Below are positions 25,786 through 34,440 of a stretch of DNA of 64,000 nt, piece by piece. A program made the position numbers and the translations under genes. The stretch spans positions 4,651-68,650 of the forward strand of contig CAXBNF010000014.1 in the NCBI GenBank assembly GCA_963977065.1, read 5' to 3'. A model generated the notes under the pieces. That model was not told the origin of the DNA and did not search any database. It saw only the letters and a program-made list of their open reading frames with translations. Within the stretch, counting starts at the first letter, position 1; the number at the start of each line of letters is the position of its first letter. This stretch comes from Planktosalinus sp963977065. Its GTDB lineage: Bacteria; Bacteroidota; Bacteroidia; Flavobacteriales; Flavobacteriaceae.

Positions 25786-26202
25786 ATGATTCCAAAAAAG
25801 ATATGTATTGTTGACGATGATGATTTGTATAAATTGCTATTAAAAAAAACAATACAAAATTTAAAAATAAATACAGAAGTAATCTCATTTTCTAATGGAG
25901 AAGAGGCTATTAAAGGGCTTTTTGCGCTCAACTCAAACTCTGAAAATCTTCCTGATATTATTCTTTTGGATATCAATATGCCTGTAATGGATGGTTGGGA
26001 ATTCATGGAACATTATCTCGCCCTTAAGCAGAATTTCTTAAAAGAAATGACACTCTATATAGCCAGTTCATCCATTGCAAGCCAGGACATCCAGAAATCA
26101 AAATCCTTTAATGAAATTTCGGGCTATCTGGTCAAGCCTATTTTTAAGGAAACAATAAAAAATCTACTTGAAGAAAAAGTTTTTTATTGTAACAAAAAGT
26201 GA
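25786..26202 (+). CDS. Single-domain response regulator (Rcp1/CheY-like)
   Basis: The 138-residue receiver has the acidic cluster DDDD near 10-13, phospho-acceptor Asp62 in IILLDINMPVMDGWEF, Ser residues in the switch position (YIASSS), and Lys117 in GYLVKPIF. No output domain is present. It begins 25 bases after the kinase gene and is its most likely cognate receiver. It belongs to a different subgroup from the two receivers upstream. Confidence 0.95.
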   Translation: MIPKKICIVDDDDLYKLLLKKTIQNLKINTEVISFSNGEEAIKGLFALNSNSENLPDIILLDINMPVMDGWEFMEHYLALKQNFLKEMTLYIASSSIASQDIQKSKSFNEISGYLVKPIFKETIKNLLEEKVFYCNKK

Positions 26203-26246
26203 AAAATAAAGACACATAGTTAACATCAATCAAAAAAATAAAAACT

Positions 26247-26618
26247 ATGGAAGTCATCAATCCAAACAACACCATTCCGCTTAGGAAAGACAATCAACTC
26301 CTTTTAATCACTCATTTATCACAGCTTCTTACCTATGTAACGGGTTTTGGGGGTTTATTGGTCCCCATCATCATTTGGGCTGTTAATAAAGATAAAATTG
26401 AAGGCTTGGATCAACACGGAAAAGAAATCATCAACTTTCAACTTAGTATGATTCTTTTTGCTCTAATTTGCATTCCGCTTATTCTAGCCTTAGGTTTAGG
26501 CATTTTGGGACTCATTATACTGGGTATCATATCCTTTGTGTTTCCAATAGTAAACGGTATAAATGCCAGCAACGGTAACTTTACAAAATATCCTTTTACC
26601 ATTCGATTTTTACAATAA
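26247..26618 (+). CDS. DUF4870 membrane protein
   Basis: The 123-residue protein matches the DUF4870 pattern: a short polar N-terminus, then hydrophobic segments at about 30-47 and 70-112, with the conserved IIWAVNKDKIEGLDQHGKEI between them. Such proteins are integral inner-membrane proteins of unknown function, widespread in Bacteroidota. It is monocistronic and lies 44 bases after the receiver gene. Confidence 0.88.
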   Translation: MEVINPNNTIPLRKDNQLLLITHLSQLLTYVTGFGGLLVPIIIWAVNKDKIEGLDQHGKEIINFQLSMILFALICIPLILALGLGILGLIILGIISFVFPIVNGINASNGNFTKYPFTIRFLQ

Positions 26619-26649
26619 AAAAAACCGCAATCTTAAAAAGTTGCGGTTT
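26617..26649 (-). terminator. Intrinsic terminator of dnaN
   Basis: AAACCGCAA (26622-26630) pairs with TTGCGGTTT (26641-26649) around a ten-base loop. On the minus strand the stem is followed by a T run (from the A run at 26617-26624), so it should end transcription from dnaN. On the plus strand the T tract is short, although it lies directly after the DUF4870 gene. Confidence 0.75.
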
Positions 26650-26726
26650 AGACATTGTGAGGTTAAAATACTAACGATTAAAATTCAAACATTTTCAGTT
26701 AGTAATATTTTAAAAGATAAATATAA

Positions 26727-27845
26727 TTAATTATTTAACATTACCGGCATAACGAGCATAATGATATGTTCACCCTCATCAAGGCCATCAGCCGGTGTAA
26801 GAATACCGGCACGATTGGGTAGTGACATTTCTAATGATACTTCATCGCTGGTTAAATTAGCCAGCATTTCAGTCAAAAAACGTGAATTAAAACCAATCTG
26901 CATATCGTCTCCCTGATAACTGCAAGTGAGCCGCTCTTCGGCTTTGTTTGAATAATCAATATCCTCTGCGGAAACATTCAATTCGGCACCGGCTATTTTT
27001 AAACGAATCTGGTGTGTTGATTTGTTTGAAAAAATAGAAACGCGCCGCACAGAGCTTAAAAACTGACTTCTGTCAATACTTAATTTATTTGGATTTTCTT
27101 TTGGAATGACAGCTTCATAGTTTGGGTATTTTCCATCAATAAGGCGACAAACCAGTTCGATGTTATCAAATACAAATTTTGCGTTGGATTCATTGTATTC
27201 AATCAATACATCTTCTTCACTTCCCGCAAGAATTGATTTCATTAAGTTCAAGGGCTTTTTAGGCATAATAAACTCAGCGGTTTCTGAGGCTTTTACATCT
27301 TCCCGTGTATATTTTACCAATTTGTGAGCATCTGTTGCCACAAAGTTTAAACTTTCAGTTGAAAATTGAAAAAACACCCCACTCATCACCGGTCTTAAAT
27401 CATCATTTCCACTTGCAAAAATAGTCTTACTAATAGCAGTAGCAAGAATATCTGCTTGTATAACAGTACTGCTGGGACTACTTATTTCAATGGCCTTTGG
27501 AAACTCTGCTCCATCGGCATAAGCAAGGGCATATTTACCATGATTGGAGCTTATTTCAATGGTGTGGTTGTCTTCAACAACAAAAGTCAACGGTTGTTCA
27601 GGAAAGGTTTTTAAAATATCGAGTAACAATCTGGCAGAAACAGCAATACTTCCTTTGCTGTCACTTTCAACCTCAAGAACTCCTGAAATGGTAGTCTCGA
27701 GGTCTGATGCAGAGACCCGTAAAGAGTCCTTATCCAATTCAAAGAGAAAATTTTCAAGAATGGCAAGGGTATTACTCGTGTTGATGATTCCACCTAAAAC
27801 CTGAAGCTGTTTTAGTAAATAAGAACTGGATACAATAAATTTCAT
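26727..27845 (-). CDS. dnaN: DNA polymerase III beta sliding clamp
   Basis: The 372-residue product has the length and three-fold repeated structure of the beta clamp. It starts with MKFIVSSSYLLKQLQVLGGII and ends in HIIMLVMPVMLNN, matching the conserved C-terminal VMPMRL-type strand that forms the ring. It encircles DNA and tethers polymerase III and repair proteins. It is transcribed from its own promoter (27978-28013), after gldG on the same strand. dnaA and recF are not adjacent, as is usual in this phylum. Confidence 0.97.
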   Translation of the reverse strand: MKFIVSSSYLLKQLQVLGGIINTSNTLAILENFLFELDKDSLRVSASDLETTISGVLEVESDSKGSIAVSARLLLDILKTFPEQPLTFVVEDNHTIEISSNHGKYALAYADGAEFPKAIEISSPSSTVIQADILATAISKTIFASGNDDLRPVMSGVFFQFSTESLNFVATDAHKLVKYTREDVKASETAEFIMPKKPLNLMKSILAGSEEDVLIEYNESNAKFVFDNIELVCRLIDGKYPNYEAVIPKENPNKLSIDRSQFLSSVRRVSIFSNKSTHQIRLKIAGAELNVSAEDIDYSNKAEERLTCSYQGDDMQIGFNSRFLTEMLANLTSDEVSLEMSLPNRAGILTPADGLDEGEHIIMLVMPVMLNN

Positions 27846-27977
27846 GTGTCTTTAATATTTTTTAATTTGGTCACATGTAACATCAAAACAAAGTCACTTC
27901 TTTTGAATGTATTGCTTTGTCAAAGATGTTTCATTATTAATTATAAATTTTAGAACTGTTAAAATTTCAACTACCCA

Positions 27978-28013
27978 CAAATATATTGCAATATGCTTTA
28001 AAGCCGAAACAAA
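27978..28013 (-). promoter_or_regulatory. Putative dnaN promoter
   Basis: On the minus strand TTTG (28010-28013) is followed after 24 bases by a perfect -7 box TATATTTG (27978-27985). Transcription would start near 27970, giving a leader of about 125 bases before the dnaN ATG at 27845. The spacer is slightly longer than usual. Confidence 0.45.
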
Positions 28014-28027
28014 CTTATTAACAAAAA

Positions 28028-29830
28028 TCAGGTGTACTTTTTCTTTCGAACCCACCAAAATAAACCTCCAAAAATTGAGAGCATCGCCAGTGGTAACAAT
28101 AGATTAAAGGCTTGCCATTTACCGCGTTCTTGAATTGTTTTTTGCTGGTCAAGAAAGGGGATTACAATTTCTTTGCTTCTTATGTTTATAAGTCCGTTTT
28201 CATCAAGCAAGTAATTAACTGTATTAAGAAGAAAATCCTTATTTCCATAACGTGTGTTGGTCCATTTGTCAAAGCCTAGCTCAAGGGGTCTGTTACCTTG
28301 AAATTGATTTTTAATTACATTTCCATCACTTATTACAACCATTTTTGAATTGATACCTTCTTCCTTGTGATCTTTATATTCAAAGGGTTTTATGCGGTTT
28401 TTATAAACAGAAGTAAATGCTCCCTCTAAAAGTACAGCAAGAGGCACTTCACCGGCAGAAAATAACTGCATGTTTGGCTTTTTTTGAATGACATCAAGAT
28501 TGGCTCTAATTTCTGTGTCGAGACTTATTTGTGTAGGCATTCCAATAACCCTGGTTATGGGGGAGGTGGCCAATAAAACGGTTTTTTTAATGTTGTTATC
28601 TAGTAAATCAATGGGACTGGCAAAATCAAATTTAACCCCTTCAATATTATTAACAATGGGATGGTTTTTTGTACTGGTTGATAACGGACTATAAAACCAG
28701 GGGTAGGTGTTAAACTGGCTGTCAGCTTCTGTGCCTGTTGCTAAAACAATAGGAGCAGCATACATGTCATTGACTAATACTGGGTTGATTCTTATGCCAT
28801 AGCGAAAGAAAAAATCTGTCAAATTTAAAGGTTTTCCAAAAGCAAATGTAGTGCCTGTATTAAATAAACTATCCATTTCCACGGCCACTTTATCTACCAG
28901 CCAGAGGCTTTTTCCACCTTGCATAGTATATTGATCCAAAACATATTTTTCAGCGTCTGTATAGGCTTCTGTGGGTTGTGCAGAAATGATTAGGTCATAT
29001 TCCTGTATTTCTCTAATTGCTTTTAACGGATTCACAGCAACAGAATCTAAAGTGAATTTTGCCGTAAAATAAGTCTCTTTTAAGGTGCTTATAAAATCAG
29101 CAACATACCGGTCTTGCAATTGGCCATTACCACTTAAAACAGCAATTTTTTTTGATTTGGGTGTGATTATTTTATTAAAACCATCTGCAAAAGCATATTC
29201 GAGGTTTTGAATGGAATTTGTCACGCGTTCTTCAGAAGTAGCTCCCAGTTTATTTTTAAGTAAGGGCACTTGCACGAGTCGTTCTTCATAACTTATGATT
29301 GCCCAGGGATAAACATACTCTTGCGTAAATCGGCCTCCATCCTGAACACTTACTTCTGCCGGCAGAAGAGATTCTTTCAATTCAGTAATCATTCGGCCAA
29401 AATAGTTATAGTAATTTACTTCTTGTATCCATTCTTTTTCAGAAAGTGATTTGTTTTCATATTGGGTTCTTTTTGCCTTGAAATTACTTTCTAGACTTGC
29501 TAAATTATCCTCCAAACTTTCAATGTATTGTTTCCCTTCAATGAAATCAAATTTGACATTTGAATTTTTGGATGCAAATTCTTCAAGTAATTGCCGGGTT
29601 TCAGTTTGTAAGCGTCTGAATTCTGCCGGAAAGGTTCCTTCCAATAAAATTTCTATGACTACAGGTTTATCTGCCGGCTCAAGAGTTTCAATAGCCGCTT
29701 GAGAAAGGGTGTATCTCTTGTCTTGTGTTAGGTCAAATCGTTTGTAGATAAGGTTGCCAATAAAATTGAGCCCTAAAACCACTAGCAGCAGCCAAAGTAT
29801 TTTTGTTGTATTGGAGGGTTTTTTAGGCAT
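28028..29830 (-). CDS. gldG: Gliding motility ABC transporter subunit GldG
   Basis: The 600-residue protein has an N-terminal membrane helix (about 11-27; ILWLLLVVLGLNFIGN), a large periplasmic ABC-2-associated region (YTLSQAAIETLEPADKPVVIEI near the start) and a C-terminal helix (about 575-593) followed by a basic tail. This is the GldG layout. With GldF and the ATPase GldA it forms an ABC complex required for gliding in Flavobacterium johnsoniae and linked to adhesin secretion. It overlaps gldF by 8 bases. gldA is not in this window. Confidence 0.95.
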   Translation of the reverse strand: MPKKPSNTTKILWLLLVVLGLNFIGNLIYKRFDLTQDKRYTLSQAAIETLEPADKPVVIEILLEGTFPAEFRRLQTETRQLLEEFASKNSNVKFDFIEGKQYIESLEDNLASLESNFKAKRTQYENKSLSEKEWIQEVNYYNYFGRMITELKESLLPAEVSVQDGGRFTQEYVYPWAIISYEERLVQVPLLKNKLGATSEERVTNSIQNLEYAFADGFNKIITPKSKKIAVLSGNGQLQDRYVADFISTLKETYFTAKFTLDSVAVNPLKAIREIQEYDLIISAQPTEAYTDAEKYVLDQYTMQGGKSLWLVDKVAVEMDSLFNTGTTFAFGKPLNLTDFFFRYGIRINPVLVNDMYAAPIVLATGTEADSQFNTYPWFYSPLSTSTKNHPIVNNIEGVKFDFASPIDLLDNNIKKTVLLATSPITRVIGMPTQISLDTEIRANLDVIQKKPNMQLFSAGEVPLAVLLEGAFTSVYKNRIKPFEYKDHKEEGINSKMVVISDGNVIKNQFQGNRPLELGFDKWTNTRYGNKDFLLNTVNYLLDENGLINIRSKEIVIPFLDQQKTIQERGKWQAFNLLLPLAMLSIFGGLFWWVRKKKYT

Positions 29831-30554
29831 TGTCTTTTTGTAGTTTAATTACCGTCAATCCTAAAAAGAAGAGTGCCACACTCACAAAATAAACTACATC
29901 TCGTGTGTCTAAAACGCCACGTGCTACACTGTCAAAATGAGATTGCATTGCCAAATTGGATACAAAATAATCATAAGAACCAAACAGATTGTAATTAGCA
30001 AGCCCTTCAAACCCATAGTACATAAAGAAGCACAAAAAAACAGCAACGATAAAAGCTACAATTTGATTTTCAGAAAGGGTAGAAGCAAAAACACCCATGG
30101 AAGTGTATGCTAATATGAGAAAAAAAAGACCCAAGTAAGAGCCCAGAGTGCTTCCAAAATCCCAGTTTCCCGGTGGGTTACCCAGTTCTGAAATGGTATA
30201 GACATACAAAAGTGTTGGCAGTAATGCCAAGAGAATCAAAATCACTGCACCGGTATATTTACTTAAAACAATTTCTTTAATTGAAATGGGCTTAGTGAGT
30301 AATAATTCTAGGGTTCCCATTCGTTTTTCATCACTAAAACTGCGCATTGTTACCGCCGGTATTAAAAACAGCAATACCCAGGGTGCAAGCTGAAAAAAGG
30401 AGGTCAACTCTGCAAAACCCGCATTTAAAATATTGAAAGGTCCGTCAAAAAGCCATAAAAATAAACCGTTAATAACTAAAAAAACAGCAATCACCAGATA
30501 GCCAATCAGCGAGCCGAAAAAGGAATGAATTTCTCTTTGAATGAGTGCAATCAT
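29823..30554 (-). CDS. gldF: Gliding motility ABC transporter permease GldF
   Basis: The 243-residue ABC-2 type permease has about six membrane segments starting at SLIGYLVIAVFLVINGLFLWLF. The motif SFSDEKRMGTLELLLTKPIS is the conserved coupling region of ABC-2 permeases. It is the first gene of the gldF-gldG operon, overlapping gldG by 8 bases. It indicates a gliding member of the Bacteroidota. A -7-like TATTTTTG box lies on the minus strand at 30622-30629. Confidence 0.95.
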   Translation of the reverse strand: MIALIQREIHSFFGSLIGYLVIAVFLVINGLFLWLFDGPFNILNAGFAELTSFFQLAPWVLLFLIPAVTMRSFSDEKRMGTLELLLTKPISIKEIVLSKYTGAVILILLALLPTLLYVYTISELGNPPGNWDFGSTLGSYLGLFFLILAYTSMGVFASTLSENQIVAFIVAVFLCFFMYYGFEGLANYNLFGSYDYFVSNLAMQSHFDSVARGVLDTRDVVYFVSVALFFLGLTVIKLQKDNA

Positions 30555-30688
30555 AAGTAACTATATAAACTTTTTGAAGTTCGCAATATTGTATTAAAAT
30601 TTTTATAATTCAGTGATTGAGCAAAAATAGAAATAACTTTGGATATTTAGAGGTTAAAACTTAGTTCCTCTCAAACCTGACAGCTTAA

Positions 30689-30723
30689 TTGAAACATTTC
30701 AAAATCAAAAAATACTATATTTG
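30689..30723 (+). promoter_or_regulatory. Putative rfbC promoter
   Basis: TTG (30689-30691) and a perfect -7 box TATATTTG (30716-30723) are separated by 24 bases. Transcription would begin near 30730, just before the ATG at 30740. This argues that the in-frame ATG at 30689 is inside the promoter and is not the start of rfbC. Confidence 0.55.
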
Positions 30724-30739
30724 CAATCAACAAGCCGAT

Positions 30740-31300
30740 ATGGAATACCTTAAAACCCCATTCAAAGACCTGATTATTTGTAAGCCCAAGCTTCTTGGAG
30801 ATACCAGAGGTTATTTTTATGAAACCTTTAATGAAGCCCATTTCAAAGATAACACGGGTCTTAGTGTTCATTTTGTACAAGATAATCAATCCATGTCACA
30901 ATTTGGTGTTGTGAGAGGACTGCATATGCAAGGTGGTAAGTTTGCTCAAGCTAAACTGGTGCGTTGTATCAAAGGAAAAGTACTGGATGTCGTGGTTGAT
31001 ATGCGCAAAGAGGAGCCCACTTTTGGCAAGTCTTTTTCGGTCGAACTCTCAGAAGAGAATCACACCCAACTCTTTATTCCCAGAGGATTTGCTCATGGGT
31101 TTTCGGTACTTAGTGAGTCGGCATTATTTATCTATAAATGTGATAATTTTTACAACCGTGATTTTGAAATAGGTGTGGCATATAACGATCCGCATTTTCA
31201 AATAGACTGGCAACTTCCTAAAGATAAAATGATCGTATCTGAAAAAGACAAAAACAATCCCGCTTTCGCGGAAGCACATCAAAACCTCAAAGCCTTGTAA
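30740..31300 (+). CDS. rfbC: dTDP-4-dehydrorhamnose 3,5-epimerase
   Basis: Starting at ATG 30740 (MEYLKTPFKDLIIC), the protein has 186 residues, the usual length of RmlC. The cupin core shows DTRGYFYETF, QDNQSMSQFGVVRGLHMQ with the catalytic His, and FIPRGFAHGFSVLSE. It epimerises C3 and C5 of dTDP-4-dehydro-6-deoxyglucose in dTDP-L-rhamnose synthesis. It lies two bases before rfbD. rfbA and rfbB are absent from the window and must be elsewhere. Confidence 0.96.
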   Translation: MEYLKTPFKDLIICKPKLLGDTRGYFYETFNEAHFKDNTGLSVHFVQDNQSMSQFGVVRGLHMQGGKFAQAKLVRCIKGKVLDVVVDMRKEEPTFGKSFSVELSEENHTQLFIPRGFAHGFSVLSESALFIYKCDNFYNRDFEIGVAYNDPHFQIDWQLPKDKMIVSEKDKNNPAFAEAHQNLKAL

Positions 31301-31302
31301 CT

Positions 31303-32151
31303 ATGTATTCAAAATCAAGTATTTTGGTTACCGGATCAAAGGGTCAATTGGGCCAAGCTTTAAAAAAAAATATACAAAGCCCAAATTCTTTTTTTTATAC
31401 AGACTCCAGCTCTTTTGATATTTCTGACAATGAACAGATGACTTTGATATTTGAAAAATTAAAACCGGCTGTTATCATTAATACAGCAGCATACACTCAG
31501 GTAGATCAAGCAGAAACTGAAATTGAACAGGCTCATAAAGTCAACGTTGAAGCGGTCAAAAATCTTTCTGCGTTTTGTATAAAATACAATTGTGCACTCA
31601 TTCACATATCAACAGATTATGTTTTTGACGGAAAGCAATCCACCCCCTATGAAGAAACAGATGCACCAAGTCCCGTGACGGTTTATGGAAAAAGTAAAAG
31701 AGAAGGGGAGTTGGCAATTCTGGAAAGTGGCTTAGAGCGTTTCGTAATTATTCGCACCTCTTGGTTGTATAGCGAATTTGGTCACAATTTTTATAAAACA
31801 ATGCTTCGATTGGCTGAAATCAAAACAGAACTTAATGTGGTAGATGATCAACGGGGATGTCCCACCAGTGCCAACGAACTTGCAAAAGTTTTGCTGGTAA
31901 TCGCTTCAAAATTAAGCTTGGAAAATTCAGGAATTTATCATTATTGCAATGAAGGGGAAACCACCTGGTATGGATTTGCAAAAGCCATTTTCAATAAACA
32001 CAAACTCTCAGTAAAGGTGAATCCGGTTTCATCAGATGAGTTTCCAATAGCGGCTAAACGGCCAGCTTATAGTGTGCTAGATACCTCAAAAATCAAAAGG
32101 GTTTTTGATATTGAAATTCCCTCCTGGGAAGAAGCTTTAGAAAAGATTTAA
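31303..32151 (+). CDS. rfbD: dTDP-4-dehydrorhamnose reductase
   Basis: The 282-residue Rossmann-fold reductase has the nucleotide-binding motif GSKGQLGQAL near the start, NTAAYTQVDQAE, STDYVFDG, and the YGKSKREGE active-site motif with Tyr and Lys. It reduces the 4-keto sugar to dTDP-L-rhamnose using NAD(P)H. It is coupled to rfbC and followed by a strong bidirectional terminator at 32172-32203. Confidence 0.96.
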   Translation: MYSKSSILVTGSKGQLGQALKKNIQSPNSFFYTDSSSFDISDNEQMTLIFEKLKPAVIINTAAYTQVDQAETEIEQAHKVNVEAVKNLSAFCIKYNCALIHISTDYVFDGKQSTPYEETDAPSPVTVYGKSKREGELAILESGLERFVIIRTSWLYSEFGHNFYKTMLRLAEIKTELNVVDDQRGCPTSANELAKVLLVIASKLSLENSGIYHYCNEGETTWYGFAKAIFNKHKLSVKVNPVSSDEFPIAAKRPAYSVLDTSKIKRVFDIEIPSWEEALEKI

Positions 32152-32171
32152 TTGTTTTTTACACTCAAAAA

Positions 32172-32203
32172 AAATACCTGAAGCAGGCTTGCTTCAGGTA
32201 TTT
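32172..32203. terminator. Bidirectional intrinsic terminator
   Basis: A perfect 14-base stem AAATACCTGAAGCA (32172-32185) / TGCTTCAGGTATTT (32190-32203) has a GGCT loop. It is flanked by an A run on the left and T residues on the right. It separates the convergent rfbD and lipoprotein genes and can serve both. Confidence 0.88.
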
Positions 32204-32223
32204 ATAACTAAATGAACTGGGGA

Positions 32224-32952
32224 TTAATCATCTAGTAAATCAATAGCATCTTTCATTATTTCCTTAATTTGATTTGCTAGCGCATTATTACCATCCTGGT
32301 CTGTGGGACTGATTTCAATAACACCATCACCGTTACCATCAGTCGCTCCGGTTAAATTAACTACGTTTGTGTTGAACAAGAAAGTGAGGTCAAAGTTTAT
32401 GATTAGGTTTTCTCCGTCATTTTCAATGATGATAGGGACATTTGTGTCTTCAAACTCTATTTCCACCTCTTCTTCAAAGTTGTGCCAAAAGATAAATGGA
32501 GTTCCATTTATTGCTCCTTCAATGAGAATAGAACGTTGAAATAATTCATTTCCCGGATCCCTGCTTCGTGCTATTTCAAACTCAAGCTCTTCATATTCTC
32601 CTACAGGTATATCAACGGTTGCAATGGGAAAAATAAGATTGGGTTCTGAAAGGTTTAATACAAATGGACCTTCAAGTTCAATATCACTGTAATAATTTCC
32701 GTCAATTCCTCCATCGTCGTCATCACCAAAGTCATCATCATCAAATTCAAGTTCAAAATCTTCCACATTTACTAAAAACTTGGTTACTTCAATTTCAGCA
32801 AAAGCCCTGCCGGAGTCAAAAGTTGCTTTCGCACCCAGGACTGTTGCTGCTGTTTCATCAGATGAGTTTGAACTATCATCCTTACTACAGGAAACAAGCA
32901 CAAAAGTGGAGAGTGCAATAATAAATAAGGGTTTAAAAATGATTCTTTTCAT
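32224..32952 (-). CDS. Acidic lipoprotein of unknown function
   Basis: With the start at ATG 32952 (MKRIIFKPLF), the protein has 242 residues; a longer frame to 32994 lacks a sensible leader. A lipoprotein signal peptide ends in VLVSC, followed by SKDDSSNSSDE. The mature part is very acidic, with FDDDDFGDDDDGG near 75-87, and continues with beta-strand-like segments and a short NGDGVIE motif that resembles a calcium-binding loop. I do not recognise a family. It is probably exported and anchored in the outer membrane. A role in binding divalent cations is only a possibility suggested by composition. Confidence 0.8.
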   Translation of the reverse strand: MKRIIFKPLFIIALSTFVLVSCSKDDSSNSSDETAATVLGAKATFDSGRAFAEIEVTKFLVNVEDFELEFDDDDFGDDDDGGIDGNYYSDIELEGPFVLNLSEPNLIFPIATVDIPVGEYEELEFEIARSRDPGNELFQRSILIEGAINGTPFIFWHNFEEEVEIEFEDTNVPIIIENDGENLIINFDLTFLFNTNVVNLTGATDGNGDGVIEISPTDQDGNNALANQIKEIMKDAIDLLDD

Positions 32953-33009
32953 AATAAATTGTTTTTGTTTGTTTGTAAAACAATTCAAAATCAATTTACC
33001 CTACCTTTT

Positions 33010-33837
33010 TTATTCGTGAAGTACTAAAAAGGGTATTTTCTTTTGATAATTAATTTGGCTTTTTTCCGGATTAAAAAAAAGTTGTTGAAAAAAATGAATG
33101 TTTTTTGCGACCATAGCAATGAGTTTGATTTCATGCTTTTCAACACATTTTTGGATGGCCTCATTCATATTTTGGTGTGTTATAGAATGAAATTCGTGTT
33201 TTGAATCAGAAAAATAATCAGCTAGCAATTCTTTATTTTCTTGCATTTCGTCAAGAACTTTCTCGTTAGATTTGGCCACGTGAAAAATGTGCAATTTTGC
33301 ATCAAACAAACCTAAAATAGAAGCAATTGGGTTGAGTAAATTAGGTCCGAAAAAAATACTGTAATCTGTGGGTAATGCTACTTGATCAACTTTAGTAAAG
33401 ATTGCATTTTCAGGAATGACAAGCAAATTGCATTTTACCTTGTTGAGAACATCTGTGGTGTTTGAACCCACAGAGTACTTTTTAATCAAATTTGCTCCCT
33501 GAGTTCCCATAACAATCAAATCCAGGTGTTTGTCTTGTACTTCATTTCTAATGGCATCAACAATAACTCCATTTGCGACAAGAGTAAAAAAACGGTGATT
33601 GTACTTTAAATTGTTCTTTTCAATTTTTTGAATGAGTTCATTGAGTTTGTTTTTGTACTCTAGATTCTGTTTGGATTTATGTTGGATTCTTGAAGAAGTA
33701 ACTCCTTTAATTACAACGGTTTCATTAACATGAAGTAAATAAAAAGTACAACTACAGTTTTTAAAAAACTGAAGTGTGTACCTTATGGCATTCCATGAAT
33801 TATCAGAAAAATCTGTTGGAATTAAAATGTTTGTCAT
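33010..33837 (-). CDS. Universal stress protein, tandem Usp domains
   Basis: I start at ATG 33837 (MTNILIPTDFSDNSWNAIRYTLQF), giving 275 residues; the frame extends further upstream without homology. Two UspA-like domains occur in tandem: 1-138 with ILIPTDFS and GTQGANLIKKYSVGSNTTDVL, and about 148-275 with VALPTDYS. The first keeps a G-2x-G-9x-G-like nucleotide-binding pattern in degenerate form; the second is weaker. It is a cytosolic stress-associated protein, common in Flavobacteriaceae. It is transcribed alone. Confidence 0.9.
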   Translation of the reverse strand: MTNILIPTDFSDNSWNAIRYTLQFFKNCSCTFYLLHVNETVVIKGVTSSRIQHKSKQNLEYKNKLNELIQKIEKNNLKYNHRFFTLVANGVIVDAIRNEVQDKHLDLIVMGTQGANLIKKYSVGSNTTDVLNKVKCNLLVIPENAIFTKVDQVALPTDYSIFFGPNLLNPIASILGLFDAKLHIFHVAKSNEKVLDEMQENKELLADYFSDSKHEFHSITHQNMNEAIQKCVEKHEIKLIAMVAKNIHFFQQLFFNPEKSQINYQKKIPFLVLHE

Positions 33838-34140
33838 TTTTCTACCCGCTATTTGAGAGCAAAAATAACTTGAAAGAAAGGTGCAGGAAATGACAAATAT
33901 CATAAACACAAAACAGACTATATTGTTAACAATTTTTATCCGCTCCTTTTCGGCATTCTTTTTGTTTTTAAGTACCTTTGGAGATTGATGTCTGTAGGAA
34001 TTTTAAATCACCTAAAAACAAGTAATTTTCATAGAAGCCGGTTATTGCAATTGTGATATTGAAATCTGTCTTTTTCAAGTGAACAAATACTTGACTAATT
34101 CTATCAAGTAACTGAATAGATATCTTAAAAACAATACGTT
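33838..34140. other. Intergenic region with a promoter-like box
   Basis: The 303 bases between the divergent stress-protein and mutL-operon genes hold a plus-strand -7 box TACCTTTG (33973-33980) without a clear -33 partner. A 22-codon frame (33988-34056; starts MSVGILNHL) begins right where a transcript from that box would start. Whether it is translated cannot be told. Nothing else was recognised. Confidence 0.4.
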
Positions 34141-34440
34141 ATGGTAAAGTTTACAATCATAAAAAAATTAAAAACAAACAACCGTTTTAATTATACGCCT
34201 CGTTACTATAAAGGCAAAGAAGATGCAAATCCTGAAAATTTTTCTACTAAAATAGATATGTATTCAGGAACCTATAATAAAAATGATTTTGGCGGAAATT
34301 GGAAAGAAGCCCGGATGGCAAATCGTAAAACCCATAATGTAGAGTTTAATAACACCATACTTATTATAATTGCAATTTTAGTATTGATTTTTTTATTCAT
34401 TATTGATTTTGACCTTTCTATCTTTAAGAATCTCCTGTAA
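34141..34440 (+). CDS. Small single-pass membrane protein upstream of mutL
   Basis: The 99-residue protein has a basic N-terminus with FNYTPRYYKG (residues 17-26) and one C-terminal transmembrane helix (about 72-90; LIIIAILVLIFLFIIDF). Homologues beside mutL in Flavobacteriaceae are often labelled riboflavin synthase subunit beta, but nothing in this sequence supports an enzyme of that kind. The stop codon is directly followed by the mutL ATG, so it is co-translated with mutL. Function unknown. Confidence 0.85.
   Translation: MVKFTIIKKLKTNNRFNYTPRYYKGKEDANPENFSTKIDMYSGTYNKNDFGGNWKEARMANRKTHNVEFNNTILIIIAILVLIFLFIIDFDLSIFKNLL

Noticed and set aside
30689..30739. Earlier in-frame ATG as start of rfbC
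   Set aside because: It lies within the putative promoter and adds 17 residues not present in RmlC proteins; the ATG at 30740 fits.
34141..34440. Riboflavin synthase subunit beta, a label often given to this gene in relatives
   Set aside because: The protein is a 99-residue single-pass membrane protein with no riboflavin synthase or lumazine synthase motif.
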